A stretch of 64,000 bases of DNA from Streptomyces sp. CGMCC 4.7035 (GTDB taxonomy: Bacteria; Actinomycetota; Actinomycetes; Streptomycetales; Streptomycetaceae): NCBI RefSeq assembly GCF_031583065.1, contig NZ_CP134053.1, positions 992,001-1,056,000 of the forward strand, written 5' to 3'. Below the pieces are notes generated by a model, which was not told the origin of the DNA, ran no database searches, and was given only the letters and a program-made list of their open reading frames with translations. Below, in pieces: positions 15,238 through 23,882 of this stretch (its first letter is position 1; each line of letters opens with the position of its first letter). The position numbers and the translations under genes were made by a program.

Positions 15238-17716
15238 CAGGCCGCCGGGCGGGGCGGTCGGCCCGGGGCCGCTGCTGCTCGGAGTGCGGCATCACGGGCC
15301 TGGGTCCGCCCGGGCCGTGCGGGCCGCGCTGGAGGCGGCGCGGCCACGGGTCGTGCTGATCGAGGGGCCACCGGAGGCGGACGCACTGATCCCACTCGCG
15401 GCGGACGAGGAGATGCGGCCGCCGGTGGCGCTGCTCGCGCACGCCGTGGACGAGCCCGGACGGTCGGCGTTCTGGCCGCTGGCCGAGTTCTCCCCGGAGT
15501 GGGTGGCGATCCGGTGGGCGCTGGAACACGGCGTTCCGGCCCGGTTCATCGATCTGCCGGCGACGCACACGCTCGCATGGGAGAAGGAGGAACCGACCCC
15601 GACGCCGGACCAGGGGGAGAGCGAGTCCCCGGAGGCGGAGGGTGAGAGGAACGCGTCGCCGCGCGACGGGTCCGGTGAGCCGGAGGTCGCAGACCGGCCC
15701 GGCGCGTCCGGTCCGACGCCTTCGGGAGCCGGCGAGCCCTCCGGCCCACCTCAGGCTTCCGAGGACACCGTCCGTATCGACCCCCTCGCCGTGCTCGCCG
15801 AGGCCGCCGGGTACGACGATCCGGAGCGGTGGTGGGAGGACGTCGTCGAGCACCGGGGCGTGGGGAGGGGTGACGCGCTCGCGCCCTTCGCCGCGCTCGG
15901 GGAGGCCATGGCCGCGCTGCGGGAGGAGTACGGCACCGGGGGACACGATCGGGACCTCGTGCGGGAGGCGTACATGCGACTCCAAGTGCGCGCAGCCCAA
16001 CGCGAGTTCGAGCATGACGTGGCGGTCGTGTGCGGGGCCTGGCATGTGCCCGCGCTGCGGCAGAGGACCACTGTCGCCGCCGACCGCGCCCTGCTGAAGG
16101 GGCTGCCCAAGGTGAAGACGGACATGACCTGGGTGCCCTGGACCTACCGGAGGCTGGCGCGGGCCGGCGGTTACGGGGCGGGTATCGACTCGCCCGGCTG
16201 GTACGGGCATCTGTTCAGCGCCCCCGACCGGCCGGTCGAGCGGTGGCTGACCAAGGTCGCCAGGCTGCTCCGCGAGGAGGACCGGATCGTGTCGTCCGCG
16301 CACGTCATCGAGGCGGTGCGGCTCGCCGGGACGCTCGCGGCGCTGCGCGGACGCCCGCTGCCGGGGCTGTCCGAGACCACCGACGCGGTGCGGGCGGTGA
16401 TGTGCGAGGGCTCGGACGTGCCGCTGGCCCTGGTGCACGACCGGCTCGTGGTCGGTGACGTCCTGGGGGAGGTGCCGGCGTCCGCGCCTGCCGTGCCCTT
16501 GCAGCGGGACCTCGCACGCCTTCAGAAGCGGCTGCGGCTCAAACCGGAGCCGTCGGAGCGGGAGTTGGAGCTGGACCTGCGCAAGGAGACGGACACCGAG
16601 CGCAGCCGGCTGCTCCACCGGCTGCGTCTGCTCGGCGTCGGCTGGGGCGAGCCCATGGCCTCGCGGGGGAGCACGGGGACGTTCCGGGAGACCTGGCGGC
16701 TGCGCTGGGAGCCGGAGCTGGCGGTGCGGGTCGCCGAGGCCGGGGTGTGGGGGACGACCGTGCTCGCCGCCGCGACCGCCAAGGCCGAGACGGACGCGGT
16801 CGCCGCGCAGGCACTCGCCGACGTCACGGCGCTCGCCGAGCGATGCCTGCTGGCGGAGCTGCCGGACGCGCTGCCCGTGGTGATGCGGGTCCTCGCCGAC
16901 CGTGCGGCCCTCGACGCCGACGTCGGCCATCTCGCCCAGGCCCTGCCCGCCCTGGTCCGTTCCCTGCGCTACGGAGATGTGCGCGGCACGGACACCGAGG
17001 CCCTGGCGGGCGTCGCGGCCGGCCTCGCCGAGCGTGTGTTCGTCGGGCTGCCACCGGCGTGCGCCGCGCTCGACGCGGAAGCGGCCGAGGAGATGCGGCG
17101 CCATGTGGACGCGGTGCACGGGGCGGTCGGGCTGCTCGGGGAGGGAACAGCGGCGGCCCACGGCGACATGCGCGCACGGTGGCGCGCCGTGCTGCGGGTG
17201 CTCTCCGGGCGGGACACCGTTCCCGGTGTGATCCGCGGGCGGACCGTGCGGCTGCTCCTGGACGACGGGGAACTGGCACAGGACGAGGCCGCACGGCTCA
17301 TGGGGCTCGTACTGTCCCCGGGGACCGCGCCGGCGGACGCGGCCGCGTGGATCGAGGGGTTCGTCGGAGGCGGCTCCGGCGGCGGGATGCTGCTCGTGCA
17401 CGACGAGCGGCTGCTCGGGCTGGTGGACGCCTGGCTGACCGGGGTGCCCGCGGAGGCGTTCACCGACGTACTGCCCCTGCTGCGGCGCACGTTCTCGGCG
17501 TACGAGCCGGGGGTGCGCCGCACGCTCGGCGAACTGGTGCGGCGCGGGCCGGGCGCGCGGGGGAGCGCGGTGGTCACCGGGGCGGGCGTCCCCGGGTTCG
17601 CGTCCGACCTCGACGCCGGGCGGGCGGACGCGGTGATGCCGGTGCTGCGCCTGCTGCTCGGCCTGGACGAGCCCGACGGCAGCGAAGTCGACGACCTTGT
17701 GGGGGTGGCCCGATGA
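15224..17716 (+). CDS. DUF5682-family protein of the MoxR/VWA cassette (TIKI/TraB-like motifs)
   Basis: 830 residues, soluble. The N-terminal block has 'GVRHHGPGSARAV' (His23, His24), 'VVLIEGPPEAD' (Glu47) and 'VVCGAWHVPAL' (His274), an order of H, E and H motifs reminiscent of the TIKI/TraB/EreA-like hydrolase superfamily; this fold link is my inference. Between them is a Glu/Pro/Ser-rich insert (about 123-180) and the family motif 'DPLAVLAEAAGYDDPERWW'. The C-terminal 500 residues are Ala/Leu/Arg helical. Start GTG 15224 has GAGGGGGA 4-5 nt upstream. The stop overlaps the VWA gene start by 4 bp (ATGA), so MoxR, DUF5682 and VWA are translationally coupled. Function unknown. Confidence 0.85.
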   Translation: MTGVDRPPGGAVGPGPLLLGVRHHGPGSARAVRAALEAARPRVVLIEGPPEADALIPLAADEEMRPPVALLAHAVDEPGRSAFWPLAEFSPEWVAIRWALEHGVPARFIDLPATHTLAWEKEEPTPTPDQGESESPEAEGERNASPRDGSGEPEVADRPGASGPTPSGAGEPSGPPQASEDTVRIDPLAVLAEAAGYDDPERWWEDVVEHRGVGRGDALAPFAALGEAMAALREEYGTGGHDRDLVREAYMRLQVRAAQREFEHDVAVVCGAWHVPALRQRTTVAADRALLKGLPKVKTDMTWVPWTYRRLARAGGYGAGIDSPGWYGHLFSAPDRPVERWLTKVARLLREEDRIVSSAHVIEAVRLAGTLAALRGRPLPGLSETTDAVRAVMCEGSDVPLALVHDRLVVGDVLGEVPASAPAVPLQRDLARLQKRLRLKPEPSERELELDLRKETDTERSRLLHRLRLLGVGWGEPMASRGSTGTFRETWRLRWEPELAVRVAEAGVWGTTVLAAATAKAETDAVAAQALADVTALAERCLLAELPDALPVVMRVLADRAALDADVGHLAQALPALVRSLRYGDVRGTDTEALAGVAAGLAERVFVGLPPACAALDAEAAEEMRRHVDAVHGAVGLLGEGTAAAHGDMRARWRAVLRVLSGRDTVPGVIRGRTVRLLLDDGELAQDEAARLMGLVLSPGTAPADAAAWIEGFVGGGSGGGMLLVHDERLLGLVDAWLTGVPAEAFTDVLPLLRRTFSAYEPGVRRTLGELVRRGPGARGSAVVTGAGVPGFASDLDAGRADAVMPVLRLLLGLDEPDGSEVDDLVGVAR

Positions 17717-18912
17717 GCACGCACACGACCGGCCGCGGGGGAGCCATGCCCTCGATGGGGGATCCGGCCGGTGCCGACGAGCGGTTGCGGCGCTGGCGGC
17801 TCGTGCTCGGCGGAGACGCGGCGGACGGCACCGGGTACGGGCTCACCGGGCAGGACGCGGCCATGGACGGGGCGCTGACCTCGCTGTACGGGAAGGGGGA
17901 CAGACCGCGGCAGGGGAGGGACCGTTCGGCTGGGCTCGGGGCGTCCGCACCGTCCGTGGCGCGCTGGCTGGGGGACATACGGACGTACTTCCCGTCGTCC
18001 GTCGTCCAGGTCATGCAGCGGGACGCCATCGACCGGCTCGGGCTGTCCACGCTCCTGCTCGAACCCGAGATGCTGGAGGCGGTCGAGGCGGACGTGCACC
18101 TGGTCGGCACGTTGCTCTCGCTCAACAAGGCGATGCCGGAGACCACCAAGGAGACGGCACGGGCGGTGGTGCGCAAGGTCGTCGAGGATCTGGAGAAGCG
18201 GCTGGCCACCCGCACCCGGGCCACGCTCACCGGCGCCCTCGACCGCAGCGCCCGTGTCAGCCGGCCCCGCCACCACGACATCGACTGGAACCGCACGATC
18301 GCGGCCAACCTCAAGCACTACCTGCCCGAGTACGGGACGGTCGTGCCGGAGCGGCTGATCGGATACGGACGGGCGTCCCGGTCCGTGAAGAAGGAGGTCG
18401 TCCTCTGCATCGACCAGTCGGGGTCGATGGCGGCATCGGTGGTGTACGCGTCGGTGTTCGGGGCGGTCCTCGCGTCCATGCGGTCCATCGCCACCCGGCT
18501 GGTCGTCTTCGACACGGCGGTCGTCGACCTCACCGACCAGCTCGACGACCCGGTCGACGTCCTCTTCGGCACCCAGCTCGGTGGTGGTACGGACATCAAC
18601 AGGGCGTTGGCGTACTGCCAGTCGCAGATCACGCGCCCCACGGAGACGGTCGTCGTCCTGATCAGCGACCTGTACGAGGGCGGGATCCGCGACGAGATGC
18701 TCAAGCGGGTGGCGGCGATGAAGGCGTCGGGGGTGCAGTTCGTGGCGCTGCTAGCGCTCTCCGACGAAGGGGCGCCCGCGTACGACCGGGAGCACGCGGC
18801 GGCACTCGCGGCCCTGGGCGCACCGGCGTTCGCGTGCACGCCCGACCTGTTCCCGGAGGTGATGGCGGCGGCGATCGAGAAACGGCCCCTGCCGATACCG
18901 GAAACGGCGTGA
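17713..18912 (+). CDS. VWA-domain protein, partner of the MoxR ATPase
   Basis: 399 residues. A helical N-terminal half containing 'DIDWNRTIAANLKHYLPEY' precedes a von Willebrand A domain with the MIDAS motif 'DQSGSM' (residues 234-239), the second metal-binding Thr in 'GGGTDINRAL' and the third element 'VVLISDLYEGG'. The MIDAS is intact, so Mg-dependent binding to the AAA+ partner or a client is likely, as in ViaA or CobT. It is the last gene of the plus-strand arm, starting in the ATGA overlap with the DUF5682 stop. Confidence 0.9.
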   Translation: MSTHTTGRGGAMPSMGDPAGADERLRRWRLVLGGDAADGTGYGLTGQDAAMDGALTSLYGKGDRPRQGRDRSAGLGASAPSVARWLGDIRTYFPSSVVQVMQRDAIDRLGLSTLLLEPEMLEAVEADVHLVGTLLSLNKAMPETTKETARAVVRKVVEDLEKRLATRTRATLTGALDRSARVSRPRHHDIDWNRTIAANLKHYLPEYGTVVPERLIGYGRASRSVKKEVVLCIDQSGSMAASVVYASVFGAVLASMRSIATRLVVFDTAVVDLTDQLDDPVDVLFGTQLGGGTDINRALAYCQSQITRPTETVVVLISDLYEGGIRDEMLKRVAAMKASGVQFVALLALSDEGAPAYDREHAAALAALGAPAFACTPDLFPEVMAAAIEKRPLPIPETA

Positions 18913-19110
18913 GGCCGGCAGGTGACGACCACTTCCCAAACCGGACACCACACAACGCAGGGAGGGAAACCGGATATGACTACCCATCGGTAACGGGGGG
19001 CTTGCGCAACCTCGGGAGTCCCGTGCGAGGATCGACGGCGCTTCGCCATCGACGGTGCGCCGTGTTCGCCCCGTACCACCTCGTCCCGCCGCACGGAGGC
19101 TCTCCCCGTT

Positions 19111-20154
19111 TTGACCCTGCCCGCCGCACTGCCCTTCGCCGGTGCCGCACTGCGCGCGATGCGTACGGCGGCCGGGCGGCGTGCGCTGCGTCTGGCGCTG
19201 CTGGTGGGCGGGTTGTTCGCGTTGGGGCTCCTCTGGGGGGAGCAGGCACAGGCGGCGGAGGCGGCACCCGCGGTCTCCGCGGCTCCGGCCTCTCCTGCGA
19301 TAGGGGCCGCGAGGCCGGTCGCAGCAGCGGTTCAGGGGACCGAAGGGACTGTCAGCAGGGCCGCAGAGCAGGTGGTGAAGGGTTCGCCCGAGGTGACGGA
19401 GCGCGGGACGCGTCCGTCAGTTCCGGTCGGGCACACGATTCACCGCAAGCTCCCCGCGTCTTCACCTGAACAGCCCACCGTGAGCACCTCCGGGGCCCCG
19501 GCCGGCCCGGTCATCTCCGTGACCGAGACGGTCCCCGCGGTCTCCCGCGTGGTCCGCCAGGTCGTGCGCCCCGTCGCCGACGGGCTCGTCCGGCCGGCCG
19601 GAGACAGGGTCGGCCGGCCCGTCGGGGGGCTCGTGCAGACGGTGGCCGAGGGGCTGGCGGACGCGCCGTCGCAGTGGTCGACGCTCCCTTCGTTGCCGTC
19701 TGTGCCTGGACTTCCCGGCCTTCCGGCGGTTCCCGGTCTGCCGGGGCTGCCCGGGGTCCCGACGCCGCCGGTGCACACCGTGCCCGCGCTGTCGGTGGCG
19801 CAGCAGCCGGGCGGCGGTACGGAGCACGGGACGACGGCGGAGCAGAGGCAGACCGGTGCGTACGGGCCGGGGGTCCCCGCGGCGACCGACGCGACGGCGG
19901 GAGAGCACACACACCGTGCCCCCGACCTCGGGCGGACCGCGCACCTGCCCCGGCACCAGGCACCCGGCGGTGACCCGACGGGCGCGCTCGGCGAGCAGCC
20001 GGCCGTGGACAGCGGTGCGCCACGCCACGGCGACGGGCACGCCGTCGCGTCGAACCACCGGGCGCCCCTGCGGCTCGTACCCGGCGCCACCGCGGTCGCC
20101 ACCGCGGGCGGGACCAGGGATCGGCACCGGGACATCCCCGAGTTCCCCGGCTAG
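19111..20154 (+). CDS. secreted Pro/Gly/Val-rich repetitive protein
   Basis: 347 residues. The N-terminus holds a hydrophobic signal (about residues 25-42, 'LRLALLVGGLFALGLLW') followed by 'QAQAAEAAPA', a probable cleavage zone. Residues about 125-180 contain 'VSRVVRQVVRPVADGLVRP' and 'GRPVGGLVQTVAEGLA', similar in style to the 'GVAGDVRPFADGVVG' repeats of the next protein; a Pro-Leu-Gly run follows ('LPSVPGLPGLPAVPGLPG'). The rest is His/Thr/Gly-rich and probably unstructured. The start is TTG 19111 with CGGAGG 11 nt upstream. No enzymatic motif was seen; a cell-surface or structural role is a guess. It precedes a second secreted repeat protein on the same strand. Confidence 0.7.
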   Translation: MTLPAALPFAGAALRAMRTAAGRRALRLALLVGGLFALGLLWGEQAQAAEAAPAVSAAPASPAIGAARPVAAAVQGTEGTVSRAAEQVVKGSPEVTERGTRPSVPVGHTIHRKLPASSPEQPTVSTSGAPAGPVISVTETVPAVSRVVRQVVRPVADGLVRPAGDRVGRPVGGLVQTVAEGLADAPSQWSTLPSLPSVPGLPGLPAVPGLPGLPGVPTPPVHTVPALSVAQQPGGGTEHGTTAEQRQTGAYGPGVPAATDATAGEHTHRAPDLGRTAHLPRHQAPGGDPTGALGEQPAVDSGAPRHGDGHAVASNHRAPLRLVPGATAVATAGGTRDRHRDIPEFPG

Positions 20155-20421
20155 GGCAGTACCTCCTCCCCGCGAGACCTGCCGCGCGGGGGCGGAACAG
20201 GTCTGCCCGCCGTCCGGACACCCCTCCGATCCCCGGACGGAAACCACCGGGCCCCGAGCCGTCGCAGCCGGACCGCATCCATGGCCGCCCGTCCCACTCC
20301 CCGGACCGCCCATGGATTCGTCGGCCCCACACCGACACCGGCGAACATCGCGACAGGCCTCGGCACACCGGTACATCCCGAACTCCCGGAATCCCGGAAT
20401 CCCGAAGGATCTGACGCACAC

Positions 20422-22188
20422 ATGAACAAGAACATCCGCCGCTCCATCGTCATAGCCGCCGGTGTCACCGGCGCGTGGGCGCTCGGCTCCACCGTCGCCA
20501 GCGCGGACGAGCTGCCGGCGTCGTCCCTGTCCACGCCCGACGTGAGCGTCGACGCCGCGGACACGGTCGGCGCGGTCACCGACACCGTGGACGGTGTCGT
20601 CGCCGACGTGCAGAACACCGTCTCCGGCGTCACGCACGGCACGGCCGTGGACGGCGCGGCCTCGACCGTGACGGACACCGCCGCCACGGCGAAGTCCGCC
20701 GTCACGGGCGCCACGAGCGCTCCGGCCACCGCGAAGGCCGAGAACCGGGTCAAGACGGCGTCAGCCGGCACGGGCCAGGCCCGCCGGTACGTCGACGCCG
20801 AGGTGTCCGGCACCCACCCGTCGCAGGCGAAGGGCGCCGCGCACGCCGCCGCGTCCAAGGCCATGACGGTCGCGGACCGGGCCGAGGCCGCGACCACGGC
20901 CGTCGTCTCCGACGCCACCGACCCGCAGAACGAGATCGACTACCTCTTCGGTCCCCTCTCGGCCTTCGCCCCCGAGCTGGAGCAGGCGCTCGCCGCCGCG
21001 CAGACCAAGCTCCAGGGCGTGCAGAACGCCGCGCGCACCAAGGCGCAGGGCGTCGACGGCGTGGTGCGTACGAGGGTGCGGAGCACCGTCGCGGGCGCGG
21101 GCCGCACCGCGACGGGCGCGAACGGCGCCGCGCAGCAGGCCGTCGCCGGGACCGAGGGCCGGGCTGCCGACGCGGTCACCACGGCCCAGGGGAAGGCCGG
21201 TGAGGTGAAGGGCGCCGTCGGCGCCAGTGTCTCCGCGGTCCCGGGCCACGTCACGGGCGCGGTCACGGACGTGAAGCAGCAGGTCGTCGGCACGGTCACC
21301 GGCGTGAAGCAGCAGGTCGTCGGCACGGTCACCGGCGTGAAGCAGCAGGTCGTCGGCACGGTCACCGGCGTGCCCGGCACGGTCACGCCGGTGGTCGACG
21401 AGACCACCGCCGCCGTTCTCCCCCCGGTCGCCGGCGCGGTCGTCGACGGCGTGCTGCCGGTCGCCGGGCACGCGGTCGGCAAGGTGACCGGCCTGGCCCA
21501 GGGAGTCGTCGCGGACGTCCAGCCGCTCGCGCAGCACGCGGCCGGGAACGCGTCCGCGCTCGCGTACGGCGTCGCGGCTGAGGCGCATCCGGCGGCGTAC
21601 GGGGTGGTCGGTGAGGTGACCGGCGACGTGGCCGCGTCCGTGCTGCCGCCGGTCGCCCGGACCGCCGTCCACGGGGTCGTGCCCGTCGCCGGGCAGGCCG
21701 TCGGGGATGCGACGCGGCTGGCCCACGGCGTGGCGGGCGATGTGCGGCCGTTCGCGGGCGGGGTCGCCGGCCAGGTTCCGCCGTTCGCCGAGGGCGTCGC
21801 CGGGACCGCGACGCAGCTGGCGTACGGCGTGGCGGGCGATGTGCAGCCTTTCGCGTACGGCGTGGTGGGCTCGGTGGAGCCGGTCGTGCAGACGGTCAAC
21901 GACACCGTGCAGCCCCTCGCTCATGGCGTGACGGGCAGCGCCGCGGACCTGGCGTACGGCGTGGCGGGCGACGTGCGGCCCTTCGCGGACGGGGTCGTCG
22001 GCGAGGTCGACCCGTTCGCGCAGGGGGTCGCCGGTCAGGTCACGCCGTTCGCCGGGGACCTCACCGGGACCGTCCGGGCGTCCGGGGGCTCCCTGGGCGG
22101 TAACGCGGTGAGCGGCGCCCAGGGTGTGGCCGAGTCGGCCGCGCCGAGCTACCTCCAGCCGGGTCACTACGGCACGTACTCCGTCTGA
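20422..22188 (+). CDS. secreted repeat protein with KQQVVGTVTG and YGVAGDV-type repeats
   Basis: 588 residues with a signal peptide (about 1-30, 'RSIVIAAGVTG...ASA'). An Ala/Val/Thr-rich region follows. Three identical 11-residue units 'VKQQVVGTVTG' stand near residues 284-316, then more than ten degenerate units of about 11 residues, such as 'YGVAGDVQPFAYGVVG' and 'HGVAGDVRPFAGGVAG'. The pattern, with Val/Ala alternating with Gly/Asp, suggests extended amphipathic strands or helices. No cysteine pairs, LPXTG or enzyme motif was seen; the last residues are 'PGHYGTYSV'. ATG 20422 has GAAGGA 12 nt upstream. Sequence style links it to the preceding gene, so the pair may build the same structure. 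Function unknown. Confidence 0.75.
   Translation: MNKNIRRSIVIAAGVTGAWALGSTVASADELPASSLSTPDVSVDAADTVGAVTDTVDGVVADVQNTVSGVTHGTAVDGAASTVTDTAATAKSAVTGATSAPATAKAENRVKTASAGTGQARRYVDAEVSGTHPSQAKGAAHAAASKAMTVADRAEAATTAVVSDATDPQNEIDYLFGPLSAFAPELEQALAAAQTKLQGVQNAARTKAQGVDGVVRTRVRSTVAGAGRTATGANGAAQQAVAGTEGRAADAVTTAQGKAGEVKGAVGASVSAVPGHVTGAVTDVKQQVVGTVTGVKQQVVGTVTGVKQQVVGTVTGVPGTVTPVVDETTAAVLPPVAGAVVDGVLPVAGHAVGKVTGLAQGVVADVQPLAQHAAGNASALAYGVAAEAHPAAYGVVGEVTGDVAASVLPPVARTAVHGVVPVAGQAVGDATRLAHGVAGDVRPFAGGVAGQVPPFAEGVAGTATQLAYGVAGDVQPFAYGVVGSVEPVVQTVNDTVQPLAHGVTGSAADLAYGVAGDVRPFADGVVGEVDPFAQGVAGQVTPFAGDLTGTVRASGGSLGGNAVSGAQGVAESAAPSYLQPGHYGTYSV
21271..21369 (+). repeat. three perfect 33-bp tandem repeats inside the secreted repeat protein gene
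   Basis: Units 21271-21303, 21304-21336 and 21337-21369 are identical at every base, encoding VKQQVVGTVTG three times. Identity including silent positions points to recent expansion. Confidence 0.95.
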
Positions 22189-22328
22189 TCTCCGTCTGAT
22201 CCATCGGTGCCGTACGGGGCGCGCCGGGCGGCGCCTTCGTAAGGCACCCGACCGGCTCCGCGAGGACCCGAGGTCTCGGACAGCCGAAAGCCGTCGGCTC
22301 GTCCGGCCGAAACCCCGCGGATGGGGGT

Positions 22329-22358
22329 GGGCGATCCCCATTGGGGTGGGGATCGCCC
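22329..22358 (+). terminator. hairpin downstream of the repeat-protein gene
   Basis: An 11-bp perfect stem (GGGCGATCCCC with GGGGATCGCCC) closes an 8-nt loop about 140 nt after the stop codon. Confidence 0.6.
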
Positions 22359-22409
22359 GCCCCGAGCCCCCGGGGCCGTTGCATTTGTGCTCCTGAGGGG
22401 CTGTTCAGG

Positions 22410-22451
22410 GGACCTCACCGGGTCAACCCCAACCCGGTGAGGTCCTTCTTT
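22410..22451 (+). terminator. intrinsic terminator with T-rich tail upstream of sucC
   Basis: A 14-bp perfect stem (22410-22423 with 22432-22445, loop CAACCCCA) is followed by TTCTTT. It probably ends readthrough from the secreted repeat genes and isolates sucCD. The rest of 22189-22679 holds the CRP-like site and the sucC promoter region but no gene. Confidence 0.75.
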
Positions 22452-22483
22452 CGCGGCACGCCGTGCCAGAGAGCACGGCATCA

Positions 22484-22499
22484 TGTGACAGGTATCACC
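22484..22499 (+). promoter_or_regulatory. CRP-like binding site upstream of sucC
   Basis: TGTGACAGGTATCACC fits the cAMP-receptor-protein pattern TGTGA-N6-TCACA at 9 of 10 defined positions and the core GTGA-N6-TCAC perfectly. It lies about 180 bp before the sucC start and just downstream of a strong terminator, so it belongs to sucCD. Confidence 0.5.
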
Positions 22500-22679
22500 G
22501 CTCAGGTGTGACCCGCGATTTAGAGACCCTCCGCAAGCGGCGATAACCTGCGAGACGGACATGCCGCGCGCTCGGACACCGTGTGCGCTCCCCTTGTGAC
22601 ACAGCGGACGTCACGTTGCCCTTCGCGGCACGCCCACGCATCCAACGAACCGCGAGATCACTGATAGGGACGGAAGCGC

Positions 22680-23861
22680 GTGGACCTGTTCGAGTACCAG
22701 GCGAGGGACCTCTTCGCCAAGCACGATGTACCGGTGCTGGCCGGTGAAGTCATCGACACGCCTGAGGCGGCGCGCGAGATCACCGAGCGTCTGGGCGGCA
22801 AGTCCGTCGTCAAGGCGCAGGTGAAGGTCGGTGGTCGTGGCAAGGCCGGTGGCGTGAAGCTGGCCGCCACCCCGGACGAGGCCGTCGCCCGCGCGACGGA
22901 CATCCTCGGCATGGACATCAAGGGCCACACGGTCCACAAGGTCATGATCGCCGAGACCGCTCCGGAGATCATCGAGGAGTACTACGTCTCCTTCCTCCTC
23001 GACCGCGCCAACCGCACCTTCCTCTCCATCGCCTCCGTCGAGGGCGGCATGGAGATCGAGGAGGTGGCGGCCACCCGCCCGGAGGCTGTCGCCAAGATCG
23101 CGATCGACGCCATCGACGGCGTGGACGAGGCCAAGGCCCGCGAGATCGTCGAGGCCGCCAAGTTCCCGGCCGAGGTCGCCGACAAGGTCGCGAACGTCCT
23201 CATCAAGCTGTGGGACACCTTCATCAAGTCGGACGCCCTCCTCGTCGAGGTCAACCCGCTCGCGAAGGTCGCCTCCGGCGAGGTCATCGCCCTCGACGGC
23301 AAGGTGTCGCTGGACGAGAACGCGGAGTTCCGTCACCCCGAGTACGAGGAGCTCCACGACAAGGCCGCCGCCAACCCCCTCGAGGCGGCCGCCAAGGAGA
23401 AGAACCTCAACTACGTCAAGCTCGACGGCGAGGTCGGCATCATCGGCAACGGCGCGGGTCTGGTCATGTCGACCCTGGACGTCGTCGCCTACGCCGGTGA
23501 GGCCCACAAGGGCGTCAAGCCGGCCAACTTCCTCGACATCGGTGGCGGTGCCTCCGCCGAGGTCATGGCGAACGGCCTGGAGATCATCCTCGGCGACCCG
23601 GACGTGAAGTCCGTCTTCGTCAACGTCTTCGGCGGCATCACCGCGTGCGACGCGGTCGCCAACGGCATCGTGCAGGCCCTGGAGCTCCTCGAGTCCAAGG
23701 GCGAAGAGGTCACCAAGCCGCTGGTCGTGCGTCTGGACGGCAACAACGCCGAGCTGGGTCGCCAGATCCTGGACGACCGCAACCACCCGCTCGTGCAGCG
23801 CGTGGACACCATGGACGGCGCGGCCGACAAGGCCGCCGAGCTGGCTGCTGCCGCGAAGTAA
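22680..23861 (+). CDS. sucC: succinyl-CoA synthetase beta subunit
   Basis: 393 residues, the usual length. Makes succinyl-CoA from succinate with nucleotide hydrolysis, or the reverse in the TCA cycle, as a complex with SucD. The N-terminal ATP-grasp region starts '[17 protein letters not shown]' and contains '[12 protein letters not shown]', and the C-terminal CoA-ligase domain has 'EVNPLAKV', '[10 protein letters not shown]', '[10 protein letters not shown]' and '[15 protein letters not shown]', all conserved. The start is GTG 22680 behind A/G-rich AGGGACGGAAG. SucD begins 21 bp downstream, so the two form an operon. A CRP-like box upstream suggests carbon or cAMP control. Confidence 0.97.
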   Translation: MDLFEYQARDLFAKHDVPVLAGEVIDTPEAAREITERLGGKSVVKAQVKVGGRGKAGGVKLAATPDEAVARATDILGMDIKGHTVHKVMIAETAPEIIEEYYVSFLLDRANRTFLSIASVEGGMEIEEVAATRPEAVAKIAIDAIDGVDEAKAREIVEAAKFPAEVADKVANVLIKLWDTFIKSDALLVEVNPLAKVASGEVIALDGKVSLDENAEFRHPEYEELHDKAAANPLEAAAKEKNLNYVKLDGEVGIIGNGAGLVMSTLDVVAYAGEAHKGVKPANFLDIGGGASAEVMANGLEIILGDPDVKSVFVNVFGGITACDAVANGIVQALELLESKGEEVTKPLVVRLDGNNAELGRQILDDRNHPLVQRVDTMDGAADKAAELAAAAK

Positions 23862-23882
23862 GGGACGAGGTCACACACAACC

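Noticed and set aside
13835..17401. Long minus-strand open frame of about 1188 codons opposite MoxR and DUF5682
   Set aside because: An antisense shadow: the plus-strand genes have clear motifs and coupled starts, while this frame is Arg/Gly/His-rich noise.
22596..22614. Second CRP-like site GTGAC...GTCAC upstream of sucC
   Set aside because: The half-sites GTGA and TCAC are 11 nt apart rather than 6.
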